Part shown: positions 22,436-31,593 of the stretch, piece after piece
Numbering within the stretch: position 1 is the stretch's first letter
Layout: each line of letters opens with the position of its first letter
Origin: Luteitalea sp. TBR-22
GTDB lineage: Bacteria > Acidobacteriota > Vicinamibacteria > Vicinamibacterales > Vicinamibacteraceae
NCBI RefSeq assembly: GCF_016865485.1
Contig: NZ_AP024452.1
Span: 5,850,501 to 5,914,500 of the forward strand
Direction: 5' to 3'
Length of the DNA: 64,000 bases
Translations under genes and position numbers: made by a program
The notes under the pieces: generated by a model
The model's database searches: none
The model's input: the letters and a program-made list of their open reading frames with translations, nothing else
What the model was told of the DNA's origin: nothing

Positions 22436-23386
22436 ATGGATCCCGTCCTCCTCTTCTTCCTCTTCGGCCTGGCGGCGGGTCTGCTGCGCTCCGAGTTGCG
22501 CCTGCCGGCAGCCGCCTACGACCTGGTCAGCATGCTCCTGTTGCTGTCCATCGGGCTGAAGGGGGGCGTCGAGATCGCGCACCAGTCACTGGCGATGCTC
22601 GCGGGGCAGGCCTGCGTGGTGATTGCGATGGCCATGCTGTTGCCCATCATCGGGTTCCAGGTCCTGCGCACGCTCGGGAGGCTCGGGCGCGCCGACGCCG
22701 CCGCCATTGCCGCGCACTACGGCTCGGTGAGCGTCGGCACGTACGCCGTGGCCGTGGCGTACTTCACGCGTCGCCAGGTCGCCTTCGAGCCGCACATGTC
22801 GTTCCTGCTGGCGATCATGGAAGTGCCGGCCATCGTCGTCGGCATCCTGCTGGCCAGGGGGCTCGCCCGGACGCCGGCGCTGGGTACGCTGGCGCGCGAG
22901 GTGCTCCTCGGCAAGGGCATCGTGCTGCTCGCGGGCGGCCTGGCCATCGGCTGGGCGAGCGGCGCCGAGGCGCTCGCGCCGGTCACGCCGCTCTTCTTCG
23001 ACCTGTTCAAGGGCTTCCTGGCGCTGTTCCTGCTGGAGATGGGCCTGGTGACGTCGACCCAGATCGGCGCCCTCCGCCAGCACGGTCCGTTCCTGCTGGT
23101 GTTCGCCATCGCGATGCCCCTCTTCTCGTCGGTGGTCGGCACGGCAGTCGGGCTCGCGCTCGGCCTGTCGCTCGGCGGCACGGCCATGCTGGCCACCCTG
23201 GCCGCGAGCGCGTCCTACATCGCCGTACCGGCGGCCATGCGCGTCGCCGTACCGGAGGCCAACCCCACGCTGTCGCTCGCCGCGTCGCTGGGCGTGACCT
23301 TCCCCTTCAACATCCTCATCGGCATCCGCCTCTATCACGCGCTGGCGATCAAGGCGACGTCGCTGGCGGCGCTGGCCCGGCCATGA
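22436..23386 (+). CDS. sbtA: SbtA-family sodium-dependent bicarbonate transporter
   Basis: 316 aa from ATG 22436; a GTG eight codons earlier is possible. It has about ten hydrophobic helices in two inverted halves. Signature segments of the SbtA (DUF897) family are visible: [26 protein letters not shown] in the first half, and [15 protein letters not shown] followed by LLEMGLVTS and [17 protein letters not shown]. In cyanobacteria SbtA imports bicarbonate with Na+ for the CO2-concentrating mechanism. The stop overlaps the next gene by 4 bp (ATGA), and that gene is the PII-like SbtB. No carboxysome or Rubisco gene is in the window, so the role here is probably anaplerotic or pH-related bicarbonate uptake (inferred). 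Confidence 0.9.
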   Translation: MDPVLLFFLFGLAAGLLRSELRLPAAAYDLVSMLLLLSIGLKGGVEIAHQSLAMLAGQACVVIAMAMLLPIIGFQVLRTLGRLGRADAAAIAAHYGSVSVGTYAVAVAYFTRRQVAFEPHMSFLLAIMEVPAIVVGILLARGLARTPALGTLAREVLLGKGIVLLAGGLAIGWASGAEALAPVTPLFFDLFKGFLALFLLEMGLVTSTQIGALRQHGPFLLVFAIAMPLFSSVVGTAVGLALGLSLGGTAMLATLAASASYIAVPAAMRVAVPEANPTLSLAASLGVTFPFNILIGIRLYHALAIKATSLAALARP

Positions 23387-23685
23387 CCCACTCCAGGCGC
23401 ACCCTGCTGACGATCGTGACGGAAGCGGCGCTGGAGGCCGCGCTCGCCGAGGACGTGGAGCGCCTCGGCGCCCACGGGTACACGGTCGCCGACGTGCGGG
23501 GCAAGGGCAGCCGTGGGTACCGCGGGGCCGGATGGGAGGAGAGCCGCAACATCCGCATGGAGGTCGTCTGCGACCGCGCCACCGCCGAGACGATCGCGGC
23601 GCACGTGCGGACGAGTTATTACGACAACTACGCGATGGTGCTGTTCATGACCGAGGTCGAGGTGCTGCGGCCGCAGAAGTTCTGA
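23383..23685 (+). CDS. sbtB: SbtB-like PII-family regulator
   Basis: 100 aa. Small PII-like trimer-forming protein, recognised by size, by the pattern LTIVTEAALEAALAEDVERLGAHGYTV, GKGSRGYRGAGWEESRNIRMEVVC and ENY-like YYDNYAMVLFMTEVEVLRPQKF, and by its 4-bp overlap with sbtA. In cyanobacteria SbtB binds adenine nucleotides (cAMP, AMP, ADP, ATP) or c-di-AMP and plugs SbtA. The classical PII T-loop signature (the uridylylated Tyr) is absent, as expected for SbtB. The C-terminus stops at LRPQKF, so the Cys-containing redox R-loop seen in some cyanobacterial SbtB is missing. Confidence 0.88.
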   Translation: MTHSRRTLLTIVTEAALEAALAEDVERLGAHGYTVADVRGKGSRGYRGAGWEESRNIRMEVVCDRATAETIAAHVRTSYYDNYAMVLFMTEVEVLRPQKF

Positions 23686-23710
23686 GGGGCAATCTGGCAG
23701 AATCGTCGGC

Positions 23711-24976
23711 ATGCCGGCCCTGACGCGCTTTGCCGCCTCCACCTTCGCCCTGCTGCTGCTCCTCGCGATCCCGACCTTCGCTGCCGCGCAGGCGCCCGAT
23801 GCGGCGGTCGTCGCGAAGGCCCGCGCGATCCACGAGCGGGTCATCACGCTCGACACGCACGTCGATATCAACCCGCGCAATTTCGTCGCGGGCCCCAGGG
23901 ACTACTCCACCGCGCTCGACACGCAGGTGAACCTGCCGAAGATGGAGAAGGGCGGCCTCGACGCGGCGTTCTTCATCGTCTATGTCGGCCAGGGGCCCCT
24001 CACGCAGGCCGGGTACGACAAGGCCTACGCCGATGCGATCGCCAAGTTCGACGCCATCCACCGGCTCACCGAGGTGATCGCGCCCAAACGCATCGGGCTG
24101 GCGACGACATCTGCCGAGGTGCGGTCGATCGCCGCGTCTGGACGCAAGGTGGCGCTCATCGGGGTCGAGAACGCGTACTCGCTCGGTACCGACCTGTCGC
24201 GCATCGCCGACTTCCAGAAGCGCGGCGCGCGCTACATGTCGCTCGCGCACAACGGCCACAGCCAGTTCGCCGACTCCAACACCGGCGAACGCGAGGGCTG
24301 GAAGCACAACGGGCTCAGCGACCTCGGCAAGCAGGCGGTCGCCGAGCTCAATCGCGTCGGCATCATGATCGACCTGTCGCACCCCTCGAAGCAGGCCAAC
24401 CTGCAGGCCATCGCGCTGTCGAAGGCGCCGGTGATCGCCTCCCACTCGGGGGCGCGCGCCCTCGCCGATCACTCGCGTAATCTCGACGATGAGCAGCTCG
24501 AGGCGATCCGGAAGAACGGCGGCGTGGTGCAGGCGGTGGCCTTCGACGGCTACGTGAAGATCAAGCCGGCCGACTCGCCCGAGCGCGCCGCCGCCGTCGC
24601 GGAGGCCCGCAAGGGGATGCCGGCCGGTGGCGTGAGTGCCTGGACCGACGAGCAGTTCGCGCAGTTCCGGGCGCGGATGGCCGAGGTGAACAGGAAGTTC
24701 CCGCAGCCGCGCGCGACGGTCGCCGACTTCGTCGACCACATCGACTACCTGGTGAAGAAGATCGGCATCGATCACGTCGGCATCTCGTCGGACTTCGACG
24801 GCGGCGGCGGCGTCGACGGCTGGAACGGCGCCGAGGAGACGTTCAACGTCACGCTGGAACTGGTGCGCCGCGGCTACACCGAGGAACAGATCGCGAAGCT
24901 GTGGAGCGGCAACCTGCTGCGCGTGATGGACGAGGTGCAGGCCGTGGCGACGAAGCTGCAGCAGGCCACCAAGTAG
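23711..24976 (+). CDS. exported membrane dipeptidase (peptidase M19)
   Basis: 421 aa. Signal peptide about residues 1-27 ([14 protein letters not shown]). The rest is one M19 amidohydrolase-fold domain, a dinuclear zinc dipeptidase. Metal ligands are visible: LDTHVDIN (His 50, Asp 52), the Glu of [11 protein letters not shown], His in DLSHPSKQ, His in [15 protein letters not shown] and Asp in [12 protein letters not shown]. It likely cleaves dipeptides in the periplasm; renal-dipeptidase relatives also hydrolyse beta-lactams. It starts 26 nt after sbtB on the same strand, though it need not share function. Confidence 0.92.
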   Translation: MPALTRFAASTFALLLLLAIPTFAAAQAPDAAVVAKARAIHERVITLDTHVDINPRNFVAGPRDYSTALDTQVNLPKMEKGGLDAAFFIVYVGQGPLTQAGYDKAYADAIAKFDAIHRLTEVIAPKRIGLATTSAEVRSIAASGRKVALIGVENAYSLGTDLSRIADFQKRGARYMSLAHNGHSQFADSNTGEREGWKHNGLSDLGKQAVAELNRVGIMIDLSHPSKQANLQAIALSKAPVIASHSGARALADHSRNLDDEQLEAIRKNGGVVQAVAFDGYVKIKPADSPERAAAVAEARKGMPAGGVSAWTDEQFAQFRARMAEVNRKFPQPRATVADFVDHIDYLVKKIGIDHVGISSDFDGGGGVDGWNGAEETFNVTLELVRRGYTEEQIAKLWSGNLLRVMDEVQAVATKLQQATK

Positions 24977-25002
24977 CGGCCGATCACCGAGCACCGACGC
25001 GC

Positions 25003-25827
25003 ATGGCTGCCCGGACACCGCTGCCCGAGCACGTGGAGGCACACCGGGACCGGCAGTGGTGCCGCGAGGAGTCGCGCCGCGTCGGCACGCCGGGCGAGGC
25101 GGAGCGCTTCGTCGAGCGGGCGGGATTCGCTGCGTGCCTGACCGACGCGCGCCGCCCCGGGCCGTCCCTGTACGTCGCCGTCTGCGGCCGACGCGACGCG
25201 GTCCTCCCCCGCAACGTCCAGCACGACGCCGAGGCCTCCCTCGCCTGGCGCCTCAAGGACGAGGTCCTCCGCCGCGGACAGGCCTATTACGCGAAGCTCG
25301 GGCGAGGACGCGCGATGTTCGTGGCGCCGCGGCTCGTGCCCGCGTTCCACGCGCTGTGGGGCGTCAGGAAGGCCGACGAAACGCGCCTGCTCGGGGGCGA
25401 CGCGCGCGCCGTGCTCCGCGTGTTGCGGGCCGAGTGGGAGATGGCCACGGCCGACCTGCGCGAGGAGTCGGGCGTGCGCGACGGCAAGCGCTTCGCCGCG
25501 GCGATGGACGCGCTGCAGGCGGCGATGCTCGTGGTGCCGAGCGAGGTGCTGTACGAGCCGCGGTTCACCTACATCTGGACGCTCGCGGTGGGGCGCTTCC
25601 CGGCGCTCGCCCGCAGCCGCATGTCGCGCGAGGCGGCGCTCCGCGAGGTGGCCCGGGCCTTCCTCGACGGCGCCGGCATGACCGTCCGCGGCGAACTCGC
25701 CCGCGTCGCCGGCCTGTCGCGGCAGGACGCCGGCCTCGGCAACCGCGCGCTGGTGGCCGACGGCACGGCCGTGATGCTGGGCACCGGCGTCTACGCCCTG
25801 CAGCGAATGGCGGACGCCGGGCACTGA
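25003..25827 (+). CDS. hypothetical protein, possibly AlkZ/YcaQ-like winged-helix protein
   Basis: 274 aa from ATG 25003. It is Arg-rich with no signal peptide. Segments [44 protein letters not shown] and [44 protein letters not shown] look like helix-rich winged-helix units. This overall pattern recalls AlkZ-type DNA glycosylases (HTH_42 superfamily), but I do not see the catalytic Q-x-Q/D motif typical of AlkZ. If related, it may not be an active glycosylase. It is convergent with the lipoprotein gene at 25835. Function remains uncertain. Confidence 0.55.
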   Translation: MAARTPLPEHVEAHRDRQWCREESRRVGTPGEAERFVERAGFAACLTDARRPGPSLYVAVCGRRDAVLPRNVQHDAEASLAWRLKDEVLRRGQAYYAKLGRGRAMFVAPRLVPAFHALWGVRKADETRLLGGDARAVLRVLRAEWEMATADLREESGVRDGKRFAAAMDALQAAMLVVPSEVLYEPRFTYIWTLAVGRFPALARSRMSREAALREVARAFLDGAGMTVRGELARVAGLSRQDAGLGNRALVADGTAVMLGTGVYALQRMADAGH

Positions 25828-25834
25828 CGCGCGG

Positions 25835-26452
25835 CTAGCGCGGGCGGCCCGGTTGCATCGAGACGGCGACGCGGTTGCACGTGGCGCGAGCACCGGCGGC
25901 GTCGCTGAAGGTCACGCGACCTTGCGCCAGCGCATTCACGAACGCGCCAGTCAGCCTGATCTCGCCGTCAACGCTCGCGGCTCCACCCTCCCCGGCCGCG
26001 CCCGCACTGATGGCCAGCCCACTTGCGGCACGCGCGGCACCGTCGTCGGGCGCGCTGCCACGCAGCGAGCCCTCGACGGCGAAGAGCTCCGAGCTGAAGG
26101 AACGCGTCGCGACGCGCAAGCGCAGGACGAGGTCGGTGCCGGGACGGTCGCTCCTGAACACCCAATCCTCGCCGTCGCGCGACACGGTGCCTGCGATGGT
26201 GATCCGCTTGCCCGCCGGCGGCTGGCCCGGGGGACTGCAGCCGGGCAACTGCGGGTCGCCGCCGACCGCGTCCTCGCCCGACACTTCCAGGGTGTAAGCG
26301 CCTGGCTGCAGGCCGGTCTGGAGACCCGACGGCAGGGTGGGCAGGATCGCCGGCGACGAGCCGCCCGAGCAGGCTCCGCACGCCACGAGCGCGACCGCGC
26401 CGAGCAGGCCGACACGCCTCGCGGCCCGGCGCGCGCGCCGATGTGGGTTCAC
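25835..26452 (-). CDS. lipoprotein of unknown function
   Basis: 205 aa if it starts at GTG 26450-26452. That start gives an Arg-rich n-region (NPHRRARRAARR), a hydrophobic core (VGLLGAVALVAC) and a lipobox LVAC. No in-frame ATG gives a better signal. The mature protein has a beta-rich profile (GAYTLEVSGEDAVGGDP, ITIAGTVSRDGEDWVFRSD, LVLRLRVATRSFSSELFAVEGSLRG), suggesting a small surface or periplasmic beta-sandwich. Family not recognised. It is read convergently with the gene ending at 25827 and away from the tRNA. Confidence 0.6.
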   Translation of the reverse strand: MNPHRRARRAARRVGLLGAVALVACGACSGGSSPAILPTLPSGLQTGLQPGAYTLEVSGEDAVGGDPQLPGCSPPGQPPAGKRITIAGTVSRDGEDWVFRSDRPGTDLVLRLRVATRSFSSELFAVEGSLRGSAPDDGAARAASGLAISAGAAGEGGAASVDGEIRLTGAFVNALAQGRVTFSDAAGARATCNRVAVSMQPGRPR

Positions 26453-26612
26453 CTTGGCACCATGCTCCACATGATGACTGACGCGTGCTGATGAGGTCGG
26501 GTCCCTTGGCGTGGCTCGGGTGTCGCGTGAGGGCCGCAGGGAGGAACTGGCGTTTTCTGGCACAATCGCGGAGCCGCCGTCCGGTTCGCTCCGGGCACGT
26601 GGCGCACCGAGG

Positions 26613-26685
26613 GGGCCCATAGCTCAGCGGTCAGAGCCGCCGGCTCATAACCGGCCCGTCCCAGGTTCGAATCCTGGTGGGCCCA
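26613..26685 (+). tRNA. tRNA with CAU anticodon (probably tRNA-Ile2, alternatively elongator tRNA-Met)
   Basis: 73 nt. The acceptor arms GGGCCCA (26613-26619) and TGGGCCC (26678-26684) pair perfectly, with discriminator A at 26685. The D-arm starts GCTCAG. The anticodon loop is CTCATAA, so the anticodon is CAU. The T-arm is CCAGG TTCGAAT CCTGG. No CCA is encoded. The C4:G69 and C5:G68 pairs favour a TilS-modified isoleucine tRNA reading AUA over elongator Met, but this is an inference. It is not an initiator, since the acceptor's first pair is G:C. A tandem array starts directly after it. Confidence 0.92.
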
Positions 26686-26707
26686 CTTCTCCTCGCTTCG
26701 CTCGTCG

Positions 26708-27175
26708 AGTGGGCCCACCGGGCTTCAGGCCCTCCGGCTCCGGTCCTGCGGACCTCGCCTGCGGGCTCGAATCCTGGCCTTCACGCCCCTTCCCTCGTCG
26801 AGTGGGCCCACCGGGCTTCAGGCCCTCCGGCTCCGGTCCTGCGGACCTCGCCTGCGGGCTCGAATCCTGGCCTTCACGCCCCTTCCCTCGTCGAGGGGGC
26901 CCACCGGGCTTCAGGCCCTCCGGCTCCGGTCCTGTGGACCTCGCCTGCGGGCTCGAATCCTGGCCTTCACGCCCCTTCCCTCGTCGAGTGGGCCCACCGG
27001 GCTTCAGGCCCTCCGGCTCCGGTCCTGCGGACCTCGCCTGCGGGCTCGAATCCTGGCCTTCACGCCCCTTCCCTCGTCGAGTGGGCCCACCGGGCTTCAG
27101 GCCCTCCGGCTCCGGTCCTGCGGACCTCGCCTGCGGGCTCGAATCCTCGCACGTACGCCACGCTTCCCTCGTCGA
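26708..27175. repeat. 93-bp tandem array downstream of the tRNA
   Basis: Five units with boundaries at 26708, 26801, 26894, 26987 and 27080 (exactly 93 bp apart), then a diverged end at about 27175. Each unit has GTGGGCCCACC (a palindrome echoing the tRNA acceptor end), the hairpins GGGCTTCAGGCCC and GGTCCTGCGGACC, and CTCGAATCCTGG, which matches the tRNA's T-loop and 3' T-stem. Copies differ by only a few bases. The 770-bp stretch 26686-27455 holds no credible gene. Its second half (27176-27455) is lower in GC and I see nothing identifiable there. Confidence 0.9.
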
Positions 27176-27455
27176 GGGCGCTGCCGTCTGGCAGGTGGGA
27201 CGGCCACGATTGGCAGACAGAAGATCGGAACCAAGCTGACTTCTGGCGTGGCGAGGGCCTCGAGGCGACCTCTCGATTCGCGCTAAGTGCGGCAGATGAA
27301 GGTGTTGTCGACATGCGCCGAACTGAGCCGTTCTCGGAACGCTGATTGCAGCCATCGTTGGATTCGTTGCAGATTCCTTACCGCTACGAAGGGGACGAGT
27401 GGCAGATGTCCGGTCATTCGATCACGCAGCGTCACGAAAACGACAAGGGAGCGAG

Positions 27456-28148
27456 ATGAAATTTCAGGTTCTGGGACTGGTAGTCGTGGGGCTGCTGGCC
27501 GGGCAGTTCGCGGATTCAGCGTCAGCCGCCACGATCGTCGGCAATTGTGGTCCGGCCTCAGACACGGCGACGGGTATCGCCGAGCCCTTCGCCGAGTGTC
27601 AGCCGTTCGATTCCAGCCTCGGCACGCTGACCGGAATCACATTCTCGATGTCTGCGAGGTACTCCGGCTCTTTTGTCTTCTTGAACCTGGGCGGCGTACC
27701 GGGAACTCGGACCGCCGGGACGGGGGTCATCAACATACAGCTGTTCGACGACTACCGTCTGTACCTCGATGACTTCGATGAGATCGACATTCCTGAGACG
27801 ACGCTGCAACCCGGCGAACGTTTGACCGTGCCGTACGACGCGACTGCGATGGCAAGCGGCTCCATCGCGCCGGTCGAGTTCAGCGAGTTCGTCGACTTTC
27901 CATTCGGCATCGGGGCCATGATTGGGGTGATGAGTCTGCCGTCGGACATCGGCGAGTGCAGTTTCATAGGTCAGCCCGAACTCTGCATCTTCACTCCAGA
28001 TCCGGAGATCAGTGTGACGCTGTCCGGGGCCTTCACGTACACCTATGATCCTGTCGTCGTCCCCCCTGTCCCCGAACCCGGGATCCTTGCGCTGCTCGGG
28101 CTGGGCGTGACAGGCCTCCTGCGGCGCCGGAACCGCAGCGCGGCCTGA
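27456..28148 (+). CDS. PEP-CTERM exported protein (possible choice-of-anchor E type)
   Basis: 230 aa. ATG 27456 has AAGGGAG just upstream. Signal peptide residues 1-25 (ends ASAATI). The body includes FDSSLGTLTGITFSMSARYSG, resembling choice-of-anchor E proteins, and Asp-rich segments (FDDYRLYLDDFDEIDIPETTL). The C-terminus is VPEPGILALLGLGVTGLLRR, a textbook PEP-CTERM sorting signal needing an exosortase. Codon use and GC are visibly lower than in neighbours, so recent transfer is possible. An intrinsic terminator follows directly. This is the second PEP-CTERM gene in the window. Confidence 0.85.
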   Translation: MKFQVLGLVVVGLLAGQFADSASAATIVGNCGPASDTATGIAEPFAECQPFDSSLGTLTGITFSMSARYSGSFVFLNLGGVPGTRTAGTGVINIQLFDDYRLYLDDFDEIDIPETTLQPGERLTVPYDATAMASGSIAPVEFSEFVDFPFGIGAMIGVMSLPSDIGECSFIGQPELCIFTPDPEISVTLSGAFTYTYDPVVVPPVPEPGILALLGLGVTGLLRRRNRSAA

Positions 28149-28168
28149 GCTCGTCACGCAAGCCCCAG

Positions 28169-28196
28169 GAGCCCGGCCATGCGCCGGGCTCTTTTC
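28169..28196 (+). terminator. intrinsic terminator of the PEP-CTERM gene
   Basis: Perfect 9-bp stem GAGCCCGGC / GCCGGGCTC with loop CATGC, followed by TTTTCT. It starts 20 bp past the stop codon. Confidence 0.9.
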
Positions 28197-28273
28197 TCGC
28201 GGGTGGCGGCAACCATCAACGGTGACCTGACTGCCGTACCCGGGCACGCCGCCGGCACGTCCAATCGCATTCC

Positions 28274-29029
28274 CTACGCCGGCGCCTTCTCCTTCAGGGC
28301 GGCGATGCGGTTCTCGAGGCGACCGGGCGTGTGGCAGTTCCGGCACGTCAGGTTGGTCGTCGCCGCGATCGAGGGATTGGCCTTCCACTGTTGCGCGAGC
28401 GACGCGTACGGGGTGTCGGCCAGCAGCGTGAGCATCTTGTCGAGGTATCGTGCGGCGTCCTCGGTGCGCCCGGTGCGCTGCGCCGACTGCGTCACGCCCG
28501 ACAGGACCTCTCCCCGGTGATGCACCGGGAGCTTTTCCATGTCGGCTTCCTGTTCCGTCCAGAGCCGCGAGTAGTTGTCGTAGGCCAGTTGCCAGGCAGC
28601 AGCCCGCTTGTCCTCCGGCAGCCGATCGGCAAACAGCGCCATCGTCCCCCCGGTGATGGCCTTGACGCCGCCGTTGCCGGACGTCGCCCTGCCGGCCTCC
28701 TCGAAGCCGGCGAGCGCTGCGGCGTAGTAGCGAGCGAACGCGTCAGGTTGCCCCGCCTCGTGCGCGAGCACGGCTCGATACACGGCTGCCCCCGACTTCC
28801 ACGCGAGCAGGTTGGGCCGTTCCTCAGGTCGTTGCTTCAGCAGCACCTCGACGTTCCGCTCGGCCCGCTCGAGGCGCGGCATGTTGTCGCTCCGCCAGCC
28901 CGCGAACATGTCCTCGCGCACCAGCGTGTGCACCGACAGCCGCGTGTCGGAGAGCACGTCGTCGGGCGACTGTGCCGACGGGGCAGCGATGACTGCGACA
29001 GCGACGAGCACTCCGAAGAGCAATCGCAT
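28274..29029 (-). CDS. secreted protein with a single C-terminal CxxCH motif
   Basis: 251 aa from ATG 29027-29029, preceded by AGGAGG. Signal peptide residues about 1-21 ([18 protein letters not shown]). The middle is helical with a TPR-like feel ([64 protein letters not shown]). Near residue 230, [15 protein letters not shown] has one CxxCH, a potential c-type haem site. Proteins with one such motif in a helical context can bind haem or serve in cytochrome assembly, but no distal Met is obvious. It is divergent from the hydrolase at 29091 across a 61-bp gap. Confidence 0.7.
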   Translation of the reverse strand: MRLLFGVLVAVAVIAAPSAQSPDDVLSDTRLSVHTLVREDMFAGWRSDNMPRLERAERNVEVLLKQRPEERPNLLAWKSGAAVYRAVLAHEAGQPDAFARYYAAALAGFEEAGRATSGNGGVKAITGGTMALFADRLPEDKRAAAWQLAYDNYSRLWTEQEADMEKLPVHHRGEVLSGVTQSAQRTGRTEDAARYLDKMLTLLADTPYASLAQQWKANPSIAATTNLTCRNCHTPGRLENRIAALKEKAPA

Positions 29030-29090
29030 CGGCACCTCCTGTCCTTCGATGGTGGAGCCGGTATCATACGACTCCCGAGGAGACACGACC

Positions 29091-30032
29091 ATGCCGAGAT
29101 CGGCGGCGAGCCTGGCGCTCGCACTCACCCTGCTGTCGGCGACGGCCCTGCGCGCCCAGCAGAAGGACGTCTTCGATCGCGTCGAGCACGGCTACGCGGT
29201 CTCCGACGCGGGCGTGAAGATCCACTACGCGTCCCTGGGCAAGGGGCCGCTGGTCGTGATGATTCACGGCTTCCCGGACTTCTGGTACTCGTGGCGCCAC
29301 CAGATGGCCGCTCTGTCGGCATCGTTCCAGGTCGTCGCGATCGACCAACGCGGCTACAACCTGAGCGACAAGCCGAAGGGCGTGGAGGCGTACGACATGC
29401 GCCTGCTGGTGGGCGACGTCGCGGCCGTGATCCGGCACCTCGGGCGCGACAAGGCGACCATCGTCGGGCACGACTGGGGAGGGATGGTGGCATGGCAGTT
29501 CGCGATGACGCAGCCGGCGATGACCGAGCGGCTGATCGTCCTGAACCTGCCGCATCCGCGCGGCCTCGTCCGCGAGTTGCAGACCAACCAGGAGCAGATC
29601 AGGAACAGCGAGTACGCCCGCACGTTCCAGCGCGGCACGCCTGCCGATCCCGCGGTCTTCTTCGGCCAGCCGATGACGCCGCAGACCCTCTCGGGATGGG
29701 TGAAGGACGTCGCCGCACGCAGGCGCTACGTCGAGGCATTCGAGCGGTCGGACTTCGACGCGATGCTCAACTACTACAAGGCCAACTACCCGAAGGCCTC
29801 GGGACCGGACCTGCCGCCGATGTCCGACCTCCCGAAGGTGAAGGCTCCCGTGTTGATGTTCCACGGCCTCGGCGATCGCGCGCTGCACGCCAACGGCCTC
29901 TCGGGCACGTGGGACTGGGTAGAGCAGGACCTGACGCTGGTCACGGTGCCCGGCGCGAGCCACTTCGTGCAGCAGGACGCCGCCGACCTGGTCACGTCGA
30001 CGATGACGTGGTGGCTGGCGATGCGGAAGTGA
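29091..30032 (+). CDS. exported alpha/beta hydrolase, epoxide hydrolase-like
   Basis: 313 aa. Signal peptide about 1-23 ([16 protein letters not shown]). The alpha/beta-hydrolase domain has the oxyanion motif [10 protein letters not shown] (59-68) and the nucleophile elbow GHDWGG with Asp 128, which with the aromatic-rich cap is typical of epoxide hydrolases or haloalkane dehalogenases rather than esterases (which use Ser). The catalytic His is probably in [11 protein letters not shown]. The natural substrate is unknown. Its short divergent spacer with the CxxCH protein may hold a shared promoter region. Confidence 0.85.
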   Translation: MPRSAASLALALTLLSATALRAQQKDVFDRVEHGYAVSDAGVKIHYASLGKGPLVVMIHGFPDFWYSWRHQMAALSASFQVVAIDQRGYNLSDKPKGVEAYDMRLLVGDVAAVIRHLGRDKATIVGHDWGGMVAWQFAMTQPAMTERLIVLNLPHPRGLVRELQTNQEQIRNSEYARTFQRGTPADPAVFFGQPMTPQTLSGWVKDVAARRRYVEAFERSDFDAMLNYYKANYPKASGPDLPPMSDLPKVKAPVLMFHGLGDRALHANGLSGTWDWVEQDLTLVTVPGASHFVQQDAADLVTSTMTWWLAMRK

Positions 30033-30087
30033 CGCCACGGCCAGCGGTGCCGCCGCGCACGCGCTCCGGCACTCGCGAGGGGCGCCG

Positions 30088-31407
30088 ATGACGCGATCGA
30101 TCGCGTGGGGCGTGGGGGCGGTGATGACGGTGCTGGCGCTCGCCGGCGTCGGCTGGCTGGTGTCGCGCGGCCAGGTGACGTTCGAGTCCCCGGAGCGCCA
30201 GGGGCCGCCCGCGCTGATCGAGAGCGGGCGCGGTGCGCAGTTGTGGCTCGCGACGCGGCAGGTGGAGACGCGGTCCTATCGGCTCCCGCGAAGCCGGACC
30301 TGGATCCTCGAGACCCGATACCACCTGCGAGTGCAGGCCCACGCGCCGGAGACGACACAGCGCACCTGGATCAAGGAACTGGCACTCGTCATCGAGCGCA
30401 GCAACGATCGACGCGTGGTGAACGCCGGCCCCGTCCGCCTGCTGGGACAGGAACGCGACGTGGTCTGGGTCTGGGCGCACGACCAGTTGCTGGCGCTGTC
30501 GGCCGATGACGCCAGCGTGCGGGCGGATCGCGCGCGCCTCGAGGCGGCCAATCCGTCGCTGACCGGCCTGTTTCCCACCAGCCTCGACGAGGTCGCGTGG
30601 TTCGGCGGGATGGTCGTCACGCTCGTCGACGGCCGTCGCGTACGCCTCACGCTGCCCGACTTCCGCGCCGAACCCTGGACGGTGCCGGCGGGCCAGGAGC
30701 GTGCCTTCGACCGCGCCGCGTCGATGAGCCACACGTATTGGGGCGGCGCGTACACGACCGCGGACTTCGGCGTGCGTCACACCGTCGCCGGCGGCCGCTG
30801 GGTGGGCCTGCTCAGCGAGCGTGAGGCGCGCGACGCCGAGGACGACGCCAATGGCGACAACTTCGCCGGCTCCGAGTGGATTGTCGACGAGGGGCGCCTG
30901 GCCCGTCGCGGCTTCTGGCTGGCCACGTCCCTCGGCCGCACGCCCGCACGTCGCGCCGCCCCCGAGCCGCGGCTCCAGCGCCTCGAGCGACTGCCCGGGA
31001 CCGGCGACTACCTGCAGGGCCGCATGCTCAAGGGCCCGCGAGCCGCTGGCGAGCCCGAATGGCAATGGCGTGGCGTGAGCGCACGCCCCGCGCCGCGCGA
31101 GCCGCTTCGTTTCGCCGACCAGGGAGTGCTCGTGCTGTTCCGCACGCGCCTCGATGAGCAGGGGCAGTTGGGGATCGCCCGCACGACGGCCGACTACCAC
31201 GAACGGTGGCGGGTCCTGCTGCCGATCGACGAACTCCAGAATCGCTGGCAGGTCGGTGACCGCCTGGTGCTCATGGGATCGGCGCCTGGCGCGGCAGGAA
31301 GCGGCGGCGCACGCCGTCGGGAGATCCTGCTGACGCTGCACGGCCATACTGGCGGGTGGTCAGGCTGGGACGTCGCCACGGAGCGCGCGGTTTCGCCCAA
31401 TCCCTGA
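30088..31407 (+). CDS. membrane-anchored hypothetical protein
   Basis: 439 aa. One N-terminal transmembrane helix (residues 6-25, WGVGAVMTVLALAGVGWLV), then a large soluble part outside the membrane. Residues 40-200 resemble a beta-propeller-like or repeat fold (ALIESGRGAQLWLATRQVETRSYRLPRSRTWILETRYHL, RDVVWVWAHDQLLALSADD). It may belong with the poorly known PA2928-type proteins, but I hold that loosely. No catalytic motif is seen. It begins 56 nt after the hydrolase stop and may be cotranscribed with it. Confidence 0.6.
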   Translation: MTRSIAWGVGAVMTVLALAGVGWLVSRGQVTFESPERQGPPALIESGRGAQLWLATRQVETRSYRLPRSRTWILETRYHLRVQAHAPETTQRTWIKELALVIERSNDRRVVNAGPVRLLGQERDVVWVWAHDQLLALSADDASVRADRARLEAANPSLTGLFPTSLDEVAWFGGMVVTLVDGRRVRLTLPDFRAEPWTVPAGQERAFDRAASMSHTYWGGAYTTADFGVRHTVAGGRWVGLLSEREARDAEDDANGDNFAGSEWIVDEGRLARRGFWLATSLGRTPARRAAPEPRLQRLERLPGTGDYLQGRMLKGPRAAGEPEWQWRGVSARPAPREPLRFADQGVLVLFRTRLDEQGQLGIARTTADYHERWRVLLPIDELQNRWQVGDRLVLMGSAPGAAGSGGARRREILLTLHGHTGGWSGWDVATERAVSPNP

Positions 31408-31593
31408 GTCGCCGGACGGCTGCCCCGTGGGCCGATCCCGCCGCCCGTCTGCCTGTCGCGATTTCGCGTTGCTGCTGAGTTGGCTCGACACCGGCGCCGT
31501 GCGATGCTCGGCTGGCCCATGCGCGTCACCGCGCCGCGCACCTCGATGCGGGTTGGCTGCGGTGTGCCGTGAGCGAACGAAAGGAGTGTTCCC

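Noticed and set aside
22436-23685. Part of a carboxysome or CO2-fixation island.
   Set aside because: No Rubisco, carbonic anhydrase or shell protein genes occur in the window.
26449-26718. A minus-strand reading frame over the tRNA with DSNLG and EPAALTAELWA motifs.
   Set aside because: This is the well-known spurious protein from reading a tRNA gene backwards; no independent coding signal.
26708-27175. The 93-bp array as a CRISPR array.
   Set aside because: The whole unit repeats with no variable spacers, and no cas genes are present.
26677-27345. Long reading frames on both strands through the 93-bp array, giving a 31-residue periodic peptide.
   Set aside because: 93 is a multiple of three, so any frame free of stops in one unit stays open. 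No start-site signal, and both strands are equally open.
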